From contig NZ_CP080545.1 of the NCBI RefSeq assembly GCF_019550795.1, positions 3,630,001-3,694,000 of the forward strand: a stretch of DNA of 64,000 bases, read 5' to 3'. A model generated the notes under the pieces. That model saw nothing but the letters and a program-made list of their open reading frames with translations, was not told the origin of the DNA and did not search any database. Position 1 is the stretch's first letter, and the number at the start of each line of letters is the position of its first letter. Of this stretch, positions 26,459 through 35,339 are shown piece by piece. This DNA is from Paenibacillus sp. sptzw28. Its GTDB lineage: Bacteria; Bacillota; Bacilli; Paenibacillales; Paenibacillaceae. Made by a program: the position numbers and the translations under genes.

Positions 26459-26604
26459 GTCTTCCCTCATTTCATCCGGTTCTGGAAAATCCGCATTATA
26501 TTATATTCACCAGAGCGTGTGTTGAGAGCGTCAAGCGTGCTTAAGGCGCCAATTAAACCGGCGTTACTATGGAACTCAAGGACGAACCTGTGTACCTCGG
26601 GCGA

Positions 26605-27513
26605 CTAGACTGCCGTGCTCAGCTTCCACTCGCATTTCATGTGCAGCCTGCCGGCTTTTAGCTCGGCGGATAGCTTCCCGTCCATTTTTAACATCAGGCT
26701 TTTGGCTATGGATAAGCCGAGCCCGGTGCCTTTACCGGACCTTGCCCGGTCCGCTTTGTAAAACCGGTCGAACAGCATCCCCAGGTTGTATTCGGTTACA
26801 TGTTTGGCTTCATTGCTTACCGTCAATACGGCAGTTGAATGCCGCTTCTCAAGGTGAACCGACACGCTTCCGCTTGAATGAACGACCGCATTGAGAAGAA
26901 GGTTTTCAATGACTCTTTTTACCGCAGAGTCATCAGCGATAATAACAATTTCTTCATCAGGCAGGTGAATAGCCGTCTTAATGCCTTGTTCGTTAAACCG
27001 GTCATAGAATCCAATCAGGATTTCCGAGACCGCGTTAGTCATTTTTAACCTCTCCAGCCTTAATGGATAGTCGACGGATTCAATCAGGGACAATTCGAAG
27101 AAATCGTTCAACAGTTCCTGCAGCCGCTTGGTCCGGTTTCTAATAACCGACAAGTATTCTTTCTTCTCCTCCATCGTAAGCTCCTCGGCTTCGAGCAGCT
27201 GGATATACCCGAAGATAGAGGTAAGCGGTGTGCGGATGTCGTGCGACATATTGGAAACCGCCTGCCTAAGCTCATCTTCAGTCCGTCTTCTCCGGGCATT
27301 GGCCTCCGTAACGAGATCGGACTGGCGATTGATCTCGGCCGCAAGCGCTTCCAGGTGCTTATCGTAAAACGCAAGATCGATTTTCTTCTCAGTGGTTCGG
27401 TTGTTGTATTGTTTAAGCTGCCTGGTAATGCTTGTCATTTCTTTCTTCATGAAGATAAAGCGGATGAAGAAAGCTAACGCGGCTATAACCGAAACAATCG
27501 TGATATAGATCAT
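26605..27513 (-). CDS. small sensor histidine kinase of the ABC-transporter operon
   Basis: A 302-residue kinase with a single N-terminal hydrophobic segment (MIYITIVSVIAALAFFIRF), no extracellular domain, phospho-His in NMSHDIRTPLTSIFGY, and ATP-binding motifs LENLLLNAVVH and GTGLGLSIAKS. Start at 27513 with GGGTGGGA upstream. It ends an operon regulator, ABC ATPase, permease, kinase, an order common in lantibiotic or bacitracin resistance modules, where such short kinases respond to drug through the transporter. Confidence 0.88.
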   Translation of the reverse strand: MIYITIVSVIAALAFFIRFIFMKKEMTSITRQLKQYNNRTTEKKIDLAFYDKHLEALAAEINRQSDLVTEANARRRRTEDELRQAVSNMSHDIRTPLTSIFGYIQLLEAEELTMEEKKEYLSVIRNRTKRLQELLNDFFELSLIESVDYPLRLERLKMTNAVSEILIGFYDRFNEQGIKTAIHLPDEEIVIIADDSAVKRVIENLLLNAVVHSSGSVSVHLEKRHSTAVLTVSNEAKHVTEYNLGMLFDRFYKADRARSGKGTGLGLSIAKSLMLKMDGKLSAELKAGRLHMKCEWKLSTAV

Positions 27514-27537
27514 GCTTCCCACCCGCTTTCCCGAAAG

Positions 27538-28299
27538 CTATTTAATTTCCTTCCTGCGATAGACCAGAATACTCAGGAGCCCGAAAACAATAAACGTTAT
27601 AACCGGTACAAGCACGATCGTTGCCATTTCGCTGTTATTCAGGCTGAATTTACCGATATCCTGAATGAGCTTGAACACCGAGTAATCATATACGGTCCTA
27701 AGCAGCGGGAGATAACTGCCTATACCGGCGAGGATTGAATCGACAAGAAGGAAGAACACCATTGAGAAGCCGATCGTCTTGCCGCTCTCCGTGAAGATAG
27801 CCGAGAAGAACGCTGCAATGGAAGCGATGCCCGCCGCATAAAGCAGCGACAAGCCTGCCGTTCTCCATATATAAAGTCCGTCAACGGCTGCCGGAAATTC
27901 ACCGATCCCGGAGAAAAGCGAAGCTACCGCAGCGCTTACCAATGGGAACAACACGGAGATGACCATCGTCCCTGCTGAGAAGCCAAGCAGCTTGGCTGCA
28001 AATATCCGGCTTCTGCTGCTGCCTGACGATGCGATTGTCTTCATGACGCCCGTCGAATACTCGCTGGCAATGAAAAACCCGGCGAAAATCGCAGCTCCGA
28101 ACTTAATGATGTACGCATTTCCCCCGAGTCCCTTAATAAAGAATTCAATGCCTGTGCTCTGTTTAACACCGTCCGAGAGATTGTCAATATACTCGATGAT
28201 CGGATATGCAGCACCAAAGGCGATGAGAAGGTAAACGAGCGTCCAGAACGATCTGTCTTTACGCAGCTTGAATAATTCCGCTTTGACGAGATTATCCAT
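27538..28299 (-). CDS. ABC-2 type permease (lantibiotic/bacitracin-resistance type)
   Basis: A 253-residue membrane protein with about six predicted helices. Its start (NLVKAELFKLRKDRSFW) is typical of the ABC-2 permeases paired with BcrA/LanF-type ATPases. It ends in a basic tail (VYRRKEIK). Start at 28299, preceded by GGGGGG; its frame overlaps the ATPase gene by 8 bases. It would export or fend off a membrane-active peptide. Confidence 0.88.
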   Translation of the reverse strand: MDNLVKAELFKLRKDRSFWTLVYLLIAFGAAYPIIEYIDNLSDGVKQSTGIEFFIKGLGGNAYIIKFGAAIFAGFFIASEYSTGVMKTIASSGSSRSRIFAAKLLGFSAGTMVISVLFPLVSAAVASLFSGIGEFPAAVDGLYIWRTAGLSLLYAAGIASIAAFFSAIFTESGKTIGFSMVFFLLVDSILAGIGSYLPLLRTVYDYSVFKLIQDIGKFSLNNSEMATIVLVPVITFIVFGLLSILVYRRKEIK

Positions 28300-29215
28300 G
28301 ATGCAGCCCCCCGATCCGCTTCGTGAAGAAGCCTTCCAAATCTTCTCCCATCGGCATGAATTGCTCAATTACGAGCCCGGCGGCGGATAAGGCGGCCGAG
28401 ACTTTGCCCGGTTGTTCCAGATGCTTATACAGCTTGATGACACTCTCCGGCATCACCTCAAAGTCGGTGGTGGCAAGCTCATGTTCAATGACCGCCGCTG
28501 CTTTACCCGGATTGTTCACTTTAATATGCAAATACTGCTGACACTTCTCCTGCAGCTCCTTGCTTGTCAGCTGCTCCAGCAGATTGCCGTGATGAATAAT
28601 GCCGTAGTGGCTCGCCAGCAAATGCAGCTCGCTCAAGATGTGGCTCGATATGAGAATGGTAATTCCCTGCTGGCGGTTCAACCGCTTTAGCAGCTCTCTC
28701 ATCTCGACAACGCCCATCGGATCCAGCCCGTTAGTCGGCTCGTCGAGTATGAGAAACTCCGGGTCTCCCAGCAAGGCGATCGCAAGGCCCAGCCGTTGCT
28801 TCATACCTAATGAGAAGTTCTTTGCCTTCTTCTTGCCCGTCTCTTCCAGTCCGACGAGAGCCAGTGTTTTCCGGGTACACTCTTTACCGGGGATCCCTTT
28901 CAGAATTCTATGAGCCTCCAGATTGTCCTCAGCCGTCATATGCGGGTACAAGGCCGGTCCTTCAATAATGGATCCGATCCGCTTGCGGGCAAGTGTAAGC
29001 TCCTGGGCGCCGCTCTCACCGAACAGCTCGATTGAACCGCCCGTAGGGAAGGCAAGTCCTGTCGCGATTCGGATCAGGGTTGATTTGCCAGCCCCGTTCT
29101 GTCCGATAAACCCGTATATAGCGCCTTTTCGGATCGAAAGATTGACTTTATCCAAAGCATAGCTGTTCTTAAATTTTTTGCTGAGATTATTGGTCCTGAG
29201 AACATATTCGTTCAT
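28292..29215 (-). CDS. ABC transporter ATPase (BcrA-like)
   Basis: A 307-residue ATPase: Walker A IGQNGAGKSTLIR near residue 39, signature FSLGMKQRLGLA, Walker B FLILDEPTNGLDP, then a His-switch in ISSHILSEL. The 80-residue C-terminal extension is usual for drug-resistance ABC-2 partners. Start at 29215, preceded by AAAGGAGG. It is co-transcribed with the permease and the kinase at 26605-27513. Confidence 0.9.
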   Translation of the reverse strand: MNEYVLRTNNLSKKFKNSYALDKVNLSIRKGAIYGFIGQNGAGKSTLIRIATGLAFPTGGSIELFGESGAQELTLARKRIGSIIEGPALYPHMTAEDNLEAHRILKGIPGKECTRKTLALVGLEETGKKKAKNFSLGMKQRLGLAIALLGDPEFLILDEPTNGLDPMGVVEMRELLKRLNRQQGITILISSHILSELHLLASHYGIIHHGNLLEQLTSKELQEKCQQYLHIKVNNPGKAAAVIEHELATTDFEVMPESVIKLYKHLEQPGKVSAALSAAGLVIEQFMPMGEDLEGFFTKRIGGLHHG

Positions 29216-29297
29216 TTCGCCATGGCCTCCTTTATGTGATAGCTTAAGCATAAAGACGAAACCATAAGAGAAGTTAAAGCTAACGCTTAAGAAAACC

Positions 29298-29990
29298 TTA
29301 AGACTTAAGGCGATACCCCATGCCCCAAATCGTCTCGATATACTCTTCACCCGGATTTACTTTCGCCAGCTTCGTTCTCAAATTGCTCATATGGACATTG
29401 ATCGTATTGTCATCGCCAAGAAAATCGTCGCCCCACACGCTCTCAAAAACATTTGCTTTCGTGAAAATCTTTCGCGGAGACGACATGAGAAGCGCCAAAA
29501 TGCCATATTCCCGCGCCGTCAAGCTCAGCTCCGAATCATTCACGGATACAGTCTTCGCATACGGATCGAGAGTGACATCCTTGTGCTTGAGAAGAATTTG
29601 TCCGGTCTGTGGGGTAAAGCGTGCGAATCTCCTTAAATGTGAGTCGATACGGGCCGATACTTCCTCAATATCGAAGGGCTTCGTAATATAATCATCCGCA
29701 CCCGTCCGCAGCGTTTCAATTTTGGTCTGGCGCTCTTCTTTAGCCGAGATCACGATTACAGGATACGAGCCTTGCCGATTGATTCGGGCTAGAAGCTCTT
29801 CCCCGGTCATTCCGGGCAGCATTAAATCCAGCAAAACCATATGCCATTCCTGCTTCTCCAAATAAAGCAGCGCCTCCGTCCCGGAATAGGCAGGCTGAGG
29901 GGAATAACCGCTTTTCCTCAAAATCCCGCACAATAACCGGTTGATGTCGTCATCATCTTCCACCACCAAAATATTTACCGGTTTCTCCAT
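29298..29990 (-). CDS. OmpR-family response regulator of the ABC-transporter operon
   Basis: A 230-residue regulator with receiver domain (VEDDDD, phospho-Asp in VLLDLMLPG, Lys in YITKPFDIE) and winged helix ending IETIWGMGYRLKS. It opens the operon that encodes the ABC-2 transporter and kinase and most likely induces it on peptide antibiotic stress. Confidence 0.92.
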   Translation of the reverse strand: MEKPVNILVVEDDDDINRLLCGILRKSGYSPQPAYSGTEALLYLEKQEWHMVLLDLMLPGMTGEELLARINRQGSYPVIVISAKEERQTKIETLRTGADDYITKPFDIEEVSARIDSHLRRFARFTPQTGQILLKHKDVTLDPYAKTVSVNDSELSLTAREYGILALLMSSPRKIFTKANVFESVWGDDFLGDDNTINVHMSNLRTKLAKVNPGEEYIETIWGMGYRLKS

Positions 29991-30064
29991 AAGTTCACCT
30001 ATAAATTGAATTCTTTTACTTCTATCATAAACCTACATCCGGTTTCAGACAATGAAGGCAATGC

Positions 30065-30093
30065 AAAAAACCAGCCGCTGGGGCTGGTTTTTT
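30065..30093 (-). terminator. terminator after the DedA-PAP2 fusion gene
   Basis: AACCAGCC and GGCTGGTT form an eight-pair stem with a five-base loop, flanked by A/T runs on both sides, so it can act in either direction. It lies 36 bases after the stop codon at 30129. Confidence 0.85.
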
Positions 30094-30128
30094 ATGGACT
30101 GATCTCCTAAAAACAACAGTCCCTGCCG

Positions 30129-31406
30129 TTATTGCTTCATCTTTCGAAAGATCTCAAGCAGGATTACATTCAGGCTGAGCCAAGTGCCGCCGAATACATA
30201 ACCCGCGGCAACGTCACTCGGGTATTGCACATTGTAATAGATTCGGCTTAACCCGACAAGCAGGCACAGTATAATCACGACTGCCGCTGCGGCCAATCGA
30301 ATATATACTTTTCCATAATGCCGAACCAGCAAATACGCCGCGAAGCCGCATACCGTTATGGAAGTAAGAGTCTCCTTGCTCGGAAAAGTATTGAAAAACT
30401 GGAACCCGCCTGAAATCGGACCCGGACGGTGAAACAACCAGCGCAGCCCTTCGTCTAGCACTTCCCCGCCTATGACGACCACGGCAAGAAAACTCATTTC
30501 AAGACGGCGGTCCTTGCCTTTGACGATGATCCAAACCAGAGTAAATACAATGAGTGGAATAAAGACAAGGTAAGAGCCGAGCAAGGCGAAACGGCTCATC
30601 CAGGCATCCCAGCCCGCGCCAAATATTGCATGCACAAGATATGAAGTCAGCTGGTCAAAGAGGGAGAATTCTTGAGCCAGGAAATCCTGAATCAATCCGA
30701 TCATCAGGGAGAAGAACAGAATAAATACGGCAAATGCCGACAGAACGATAAATTTCACCTTGCCGAGAGAATGAAAATGCCGGATTCCTGCTTCAAGCAA
30801 ATCCGTCATGCGGGTAAAAATAAGCTGCTTATTCTTCCGGTACAGATAAACCAGGATAAAGACGACAAAAGCCGCAATACCGGCAATCAGCAGGTAGCGG
30901 TTAATGGTGTGATGGTATTTCTCCCACTTGGGACCAAGTAATTTCCCGAGAGTAATGAATACTCCCACCCATAAAAGAGCCCCCGAATAGGCAAAAACGG
31001 CATATTTGCGAAAAGACATCCGGGTAACTCCCGAGAAATAACCTGTGAAGTGTCTCACGCCTGGCAGAAAAAACGAGATGATCAACAATTTGTTCCCATA
31101 TTTATCAAACCACTCCGACACTTGAGCCAGCTTCTCCGGCCCCATATGAAACCGGGAACCATATTTCTCGAAGAACGGCTTGCCGAGTTTGAAGCCGATC
31201 CAATAAGCTGCGGTTATTCCGGCAATGGCTCCCGCGCCCGCAGATGCCAGGGAAAGCAGCCAATTTAACTTCCCCTCGTAAATCTGCAAGCCGGTATAAC
31301 TCAGCAATATTTCACCGGGAAGCGGAAGAGCGAGCATTTCGAGCGCTAGAGCTATAAACAGCACACCGTAACCGTAATGATCCAACCATTGCGTCAAGAA
31401 TTGCAT
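30129..31406 (-). CDS. DedA-family flippase fused to a degenerate PAP2 domain
   Basis: A 425-residue membrane protein. Residues 1-200 are DedA/SNARE-associated, with LEMLALPLPGEILLS and FFLPGVRHFTGYFSGV; residues about 215-425 follow the PAP2 phosphatase fold. The PAP2 catalytic residues are not conserved: K(x6)RP reads RWLFHRPGP, PSGH reads PSKE (342-345), and the nucleophile in SR(x5)H is Gln394 in SRIYYNVQYPSD. DedA proteins are known undecaprenyl-phosphate flippases. The C-terminal half is therefore probably structural, regulatory or a lipid-binding module rather than an active phosphatase. Start at 31406 with GGAGGG upstream. Last gene of an operon with a BcrC-like phosphatase and a two-component system. 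Confidence 0.88.
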   Translation of the reverse strand: MQFLTQWLDHYGYGVLFIALALEMLALPLPGEILLSYTGLQIYEGKLNWLLSLASAGAGAIAGITAAYWIGFKLGKPFFEKYGSRFHMGPEKLAQVSEWFDKYGNKLLIISFFLPGVRHFTGYFSGVTRMSFRKYAVFAYSGALLWVGVFITLGKLLGPKWEKYHHTINRYLLIAGIAAFVVFILVYLYRKNKQLIFTRMTDLLEAGIRHFHSLGKVKFIVLSAFAVFILFFSLMIGLIQDFLAQEFSLFDQLTSYLVHAIFGAGWDAWMSRFALLGSYLVFIPLIVFTLVWIIVKGKDRRLEMSFLAVVVIGGEVLDEGLRWLFHRPGPISGGFQFFNTFPSKETLTSITVCGFAAYLLVRHYGKVYIRLAAAAVVIILCLLVGLSRIYYNVQYPSDVAAGYVFGGTWLSLNVILLEIFRKMKQ

Positions 31407-31498
31407 ACTCGATCCCTCCGGGCAGGTCTCCAGACTCTATTCGACTCTCGGCGCCTTCCAGGGTTGTTCTTCCCAGTGGCCATTGACCGAATGCCTGT

Positions 31499-31723
31499 TT
31501 AGTTTGTTGTACTATCATCGCTAAACAAACTCATCTTATCTTTCTCCAAGTCGGTTTTATCGGGTATTGACCGCAATATGGCTGCAATGCCGCAGAACAG
31601 CACCAAAGACCCGATTTCGGCTGCAACCAATTTTTCCGCTGTCGGCTCGTGCCCGACTATCATGGCCCAATAAAGGCCGAGTCCGGAAATCAAGAGCAGA
31701 ATTTTCACTATCACCCGCTTCAC
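31499..31723 (-). CDS. small two-helix membrane protein
   Basis: A 74-residue protein with two hydrophobic helices (about 5-23 and 36-52) and an acidic, charged C-terminus (DKTDLEKDKM). I do not recognise a family. Start appears to be GTG at 31723, though the in-frame GTG at 31714 fits the AGAGG better. It lies between the BcrC-like phosphatase and the DedA-PAP2 gene, 33 bases after the former, in the same orientation, so it is probably part of that operon. Confidence 0.6.
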   Translation of the reverse strand: MKRVIVKILLLISGLGLYWAMIVGHEPTAEKLVAAEIGSLVLFCGIAAILRSIPDKTDLEKDKMSLFSDDSTTN

Positions 31724-31756
31724 GTCCTCTCAATGATCCGGCTGCAAGGCTCCATA

Positions 31757-32368
31757 CTAAGGCCGCTCCGTCCGCGATAAACCTTTCGGCCAAATTCGCC
31801 GCTCCACTCCTTCATACAATCCGAGGCCAGATTCAAACCACTTCCTTACTTGAAAGGAACGGTGGAACAACCCGTGTATTCCTGCGGCGGATCCGATACC
31901 GATAATAGCTCCGGCGATTACATCCAGGGGATAGTGAACTCCTGTCCACACACGGGAGAAAGCGATACACGCCGCTATCAGCAGCCATATTAAGCCGTCT
32001 CGCCTCCTGAACATATAGATCGATGTTGCGATGACAAAAGCGCCGATTGCGTGATCGCTGGGAAAGGAGGCATTGGCCGGATGGCCGATTAATTGGGTAA
32101 CGTGATGAACGACGAACGGACGGTCCCGGTAGAATAAATGACTCAAGACCACGCCGATTCCAAAAGCTGCGCATGCCGACACCAGCGCTTCGCCTACCAT
32201 CCGTCTACAGTCGCTCGTCCGGCTGAACCAGTATACGATGATGCCCGCGTAGAATAAGTAAGAGCCGTCCGAGGCAAAAAAACGCATAACTGCATCAAGC
32301 CAGGGCATCCGTCCAGCGAGATTATTGATAATTTCAAAGATGGAATAATCCATTTGCGATATAAACAT
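31757..32368 (-). CDS. undecaprenyl-diphosphatase of the BcrC/PAP2 type
   Basis: A 203-residue membrane phosphatase. PAP2 motifs are present: LFYRDRPF (motif 1), ASFPSDHAIGAF (motif 2; PSDH is characteristic of BcrC) and SRVWTGVHYPLDVIAG (motif 3 with the nucleophile His). Expected reaction: dephosphorylation of undecaprenyl pyrophosphate at the outer face, giving bacitracin tolerance. Start at 32368, preceded by AAAGGGGAATACCT. It follows the kinase gene by 14 bases. Confidence 0.9.
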   Translation of the reverse strand: MFISQMDYSIFEIINNLAGRMPWLDAVMRFFASDGSYLFYAGIIVYWFSRTSDCRRMVGEALVSACAAFGIGVVLSHLFYRDRPFVVHHVTQLIGHPANASFPSDHAIGAFVIATSIYMFRRRDGLIWLLIAACIAFSRVWTGVHYPLDVIAGAIIGIGSAAGIHGLFHRSFQVRKWFESGLGLYEGVERRIWPKGLSRTERP

Positions 32369-32382
32369 AGGTATTCCCCTTT

Positions 32383-33786
32383 CTATTCATCCACGCCATT
32401 GTGCGGCAGCGTAACGGTTACAATCGTCCCATGGTTTTCCTTGCTTGTAATGCTGATTGCGCCTTGATAACCTTCCACCATTCGTTTGGCGATCGAGAGA
32501 CCGAGGCCGCTCCCGCCTAATGTCCGGCTTCGCGCTTTATCGACACGATAGAATCTGTCAAACACGCGTGAGACTTCCTCTTCAGGGATCCCGATTCCAT
32601 AATCGGTAACCTTCAGCTGGAATAAGCGTTCGGGAGTTACTGTTACATGCAGCCGTATTACCTTTTTATCACCGGAATACTTAACCGCGTTGTCCAGAAT
32701 AATAATCAGGATTTGTTTCCAATGATCTTCGTTCATGGCGATCAACACACCGGATGCCGTTTCATAGTCGGTATTGAACGTAAACGCCGGGTAGAGAACG
32801 GCAAAATCATCGGTCAATTGCCTGATTGAAAGGATGGGATCGATTAGTTCCGGGAGCTGCTGCGTCAACGCTTCGGCGCGCGACAGGGTGAGCAGCTCCT
32901 GCGACAGCTTCTTCAGCCGGGCCAGTTCCTGAAGCGACGCCTTGAGCGACTCGTCCAGAATCGCGGGGTCGCGTTTCCCCCACCGCTGCAGCATCGCCAG
33001 ATGGCCTTCGATAATTGCTATGGGCGTACGCAGCTCGTGCGACGCATCCTCTACGAACTGCTTCTGCTGCTGAAACGACGATGAGAGACGGTCCATCATT
33101 TCATTGAACATTTGACTGAGTACCGACAGTTCGTCCTTATTGGGAATAAAATCGACTCTCTCATTCAAACCGTTATGCGTTATTCTTCCCATCGTCTCCG
33201 TCAGAACGGCAACAGGCTTGACCAACTGTCTCGCGAGCAGCACCGCGCCCAGAATGCCCACTGCTATGCCGATAAGCCCCCCGACAGCCATAATCAGAAG
33301 CATAATATGATTTACTTTCTCGTACGTTTCCAGATCTCTCACAATTTCGATGGTACCGGTGAAGGAGGTGAGTATCAACGGACTGCGCAGAATCAACAAA
33401 TGATCGTCGCCGTGCCACACCTGCACCAGCTTCGTTGCCTCAGCCACTTGAGGCAGTACCCATTGACTCGGTAGAATATCGCTGATCGTAAGAACCACGC
33501 GACCGTTATCATCAAGAATGCGAATCATCTGATTGCTTTGGTTCACTTTGCCGAGGAAGCTTCTGCTTCCCGCTATATCTGTCGAGGCCTTATCGGCGAA
33601 ATAGCCTTGTATCTCTTCAAAGCTTTTTTGCAGCGTCTGCTGCTCCTGACTCATTGCCCACCTGTTGAGAATCAAATATTGGGCGCCGCTGTAACAGGCG
33701 AACAGGATGATGATGAACAGCGACGACCATAAGGTAAGACGCCACTTTACAGGCAGCGCATTAATACGCGCGATAAGAGCTGTCAT
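32383..33786 (-). CDS. HAMP-containing sensor histidine kinase of the BcrC/DedA operon
   Basis: A 467-residue kinase: TM1 near 17-35, extracellular domain of about 120 residues, TM2 near 160-182, HAMP (RQLVKPVAVLTETMGRI), phospho-His in DASHELRTPIAIIEGH, N box IILDNAVKYSGD and G box VTDYGIGIPEEE. The start codon overlaps the regulator stop by 4 bases. The two genes downstream encode lipid-carrier enzymes, suggesting that it senses envelope or lipid II-cycle stress. Confidence 0.92.
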   Translation of the reverse strand: MTALIARINALPVKWRLTLWSSLFIIILFACYSGAQYLILNRWAMSQEQQTLQKSFEEIQGYFADKASTDIAGSRSFLGKVNQSNQMIRILDDNGRVVLTISDILPSQWVLPQVAEATKLVQVWHGDDHLLILRSPLILTSFTGTIEIVRDLETYEKVNHIMLLIMAVGGLIGIAVGILGAVLLARQLVKPVAVLTETMGRITHNGLNERVDFIPNKDELSVLSQMFNEMMDRLSSSFQQQKQFVEDASHELRTPIAIIEGHLAMLQRWGKRDPAILDESLKASLQELARLKKLSQELLTLSRAEALTQQLPELIDPILSIRQLTDDFAVLYPAFTFNTDYETASGVLIAMNEDHWKQILIIILDNAVKYSGDKKVIRLHVTVTPERLFQLKVTDYGIGIPEEEVSRVFDRFYRVDKARSRTLGGSGLGLSIAKRMVEGYQGAISITSKENHGTIVTVTLPHNGVDE

Positions 33787-34454
33787 CGCATCACATATCC
33801 GATTCCGCGAAGGGTTCGAATATAGCCTTCTTCGCCGGAATCTCCCAGTTTATTGCGAACGTATCTGACATAAACGTCTACGACATTCATCTCCACCTCG
33901 GCATCAAAGCCCCACACATTATCTAGCAGCATGTCTCTCGTCAAAACGCGGTTAATATTGCTCATGAATAAAGCGAGCAAATCGAACTCTCTCTTTGTCA
34001 GAGAGATGGACAGCTCTCCCTTCATTACGATTCGCGAATCCGTATTCAGGCTTATATCCCTGAAAGTAAGCAAGGATTGGCTGTCACCATACTTGTCCAC
34101 GCGGCGCTGCAGGGCGCGAATACGGGCAAGCAGCTCTTCGATCGCAAACGGTTTGGGAATATAGTCGTCCGCTCCGCTGTCAAGCCCCGATACCCGGTCG
34201 ATTACACTGTCTCTTGCGGTCAGCATGATGATCGGCGTGAGCTTCTTCTCCCGAACCCGTCTGCATACGTCGAAGCCGCCAAGTCCTGGAAGCATCAAAT
34301 CGAGGAGGATCAAATCCCATTCCTCACTAAGAGCCAGCTTCAGCCCTTTCTCCCCGTCATAAGCGACCGTGACCGAGTAGCTTTCATGAGTAAGCTCGAG
34401 TTCGATAAATCTGGCAAAATTAACTTCATCTTCGATGACAAGAATTTTTTTCAT
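33783..34454 (-). CDS. OmpR-family response regulator of the BcrC/DedA operon
   Basis: A 223-residue regulator with receiver domain (IEDEVNF, phospho-Asp in ILLDLMLPG, Lys in YIPKPFAIE) and winged helix ending RTLRGIGYVMR. It is the first gene of the five-gene operon regulator, kinase, BcrC-type phosphatase, small membrane protein, DedA-PAP2 fusion. Confidence 0.92.
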   Translation of the reverse strand: MKKILVIEDEVNFARFIELELTHESYSVTVAYDGEKGLKLALSEEWDLILLDLMLPGLGGFDVCRRVREKKLTPIIMLTARDSVIDRVSGLDSGADDYIPKPFAIEELLARIRALQRRVDKYGDSQSLLTFRDISLNTDSRIVMKGELSISLTKREFDLLALFMSNINRVLTRDMLLDNVWGFDAEVEMNVVDVYVRYVRNKLGDSGEEGYIRTLRGIGYVMR

Positions 34455-34628
34455 GATTTTCCCTCTTGTACCCGGATTGTTTCGGTTATCGTGTTTATTG
34501 TTTCCACGTCATTATAATCGATGTAAATGAAAATACGCTGAGAAAATTCAAATCTTTTAACAGAAAACACCGCATTTTATACCACGCAGATGTTAGAACG
34601 ACAGAATGCCGCTTTGTCCAGAGGGAAA

Positions 34629-34648
34629 CGATTAAGATTTTTTAATCG
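34629..34648. repeat. inverted repeat in the 334-base divergent intergenic region
   Basis: CGATTAA and TTAATCG, seven perfect pairs separated by GATTTT. It lies between the divergent response regulator gene (start 34454) and the NlpC/P60 gene (start 34789). It may be an operator; it could also fold as a weak hairpin ending in T on the plus strand. Apart from this I see only a TATAAT-like -10 on the minus strand near 34511 and a weak TATAGT near 34732 in this 334-base gap. Confidence 0.4.
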
Positions 34649-34788
34649 AATTCTCATTATTGGGCGCAAACCGTTGAGACCATAGATGACAGCGCTTTCT
34701 ATGTAAATGATGGAAGTTTTAAACATGCTATAGTATGTGTAGTCATCGACTCCAGCATTATTACATCATAAAACAGGGAGGCAATATC

Positions 34789-35259
34789 GTGTTGAACAAA
34801 TTCTTCAAGACAGTTATCGCTCTTACCGTCAGCTTCTCCATCATGGCAACAGGCGCATTGGTTATGGGGCCGCCGAAAGCCCATGCAACATCCGCTTCTA
34901 CTGCAAGCAATATTACCGCTACTGCAAAACGCTATTTGGGAACACCTTATAAGTTCGGCGCATCGACGTCGCGCACGGACATCTTCGACTGTTCTTCTTT
35001 CACCAAGTATGTATACAAAAAACACGGCATCTACCTGCCGCGCACCTCTAAGCAGCAATCTCGTGTCGGCTCATTCGTACCGAGAAGCCAACTGCGTCCG
35101 GGAGACCTGGTGTTCTTCTACTCCCCGGTTCATCACGTGGCGATTTATATCGGAGACGGCAAGATTATCCACACTTACGGCAAACCGGGCGTTACCATTT
35201 CCAGCATCAAATCCGGCTGGTGGAGCAAGAAATATCAAACAGCACGCCGTGTCGGTTAA
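34789..35259 (+). CDS. secreted NlpC/P60 peptidoglycan endopeptidase
   Basis: A 156-residue exported protein. It has a signal peptide with a KFFKT basic start and hydrophobic core, ending near KAHATSA. The rest is one NlpC/P60 domain: the nucleophile Cys in FDCSSFTKYVYKKHG, then RPGDLVFFYSPVHHVAIYIGDG with the catalytic His. It would cut the gamma-D-glutamyl-diaminopimelate link in peptidoglycan stem peptides. There is no separate cell-wall binding repeat. Start is GTG 34789 with GGGAGG seven bases upstream. Confidence 0.9.
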   Translation: MLNKFFKTVIALTVSFSIMATGALVMGPPKAHATSASTASNITATAKRYLGTPYKFGASTSRTDIFDCSSFTKYVYKKHGIYLPRTSKQQSRVGSFVPRSQLRPGDLVFFYSPVHHVAIYIGDGKIIHTYGKPGVTISSIKSGWWSKKYQTARRVG

Positions 35260-35280
35260 TAGAATTTAGTGTAATGAAAG

Positions 35281-35318
35281 CGAGCTTTCCTTCGATGAAG
35301 GAAAGCTCGTTTTATTAT
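35281..35318 (+). terminator. terminator after the NlpC/P60 gene
   Basis: CGAGCTTTCCTTC and GAAGGAAAGCTCG form a thirteen-pair stem with a three-base loop, followed by TTTTATTATTT, 22 bases after the stop codon. It also lies just beyond the convergent gene at 35340. Confidence 0.9.
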
Positions 35319-35339
35319 TTCTTGAAGACTCCGATTGCC

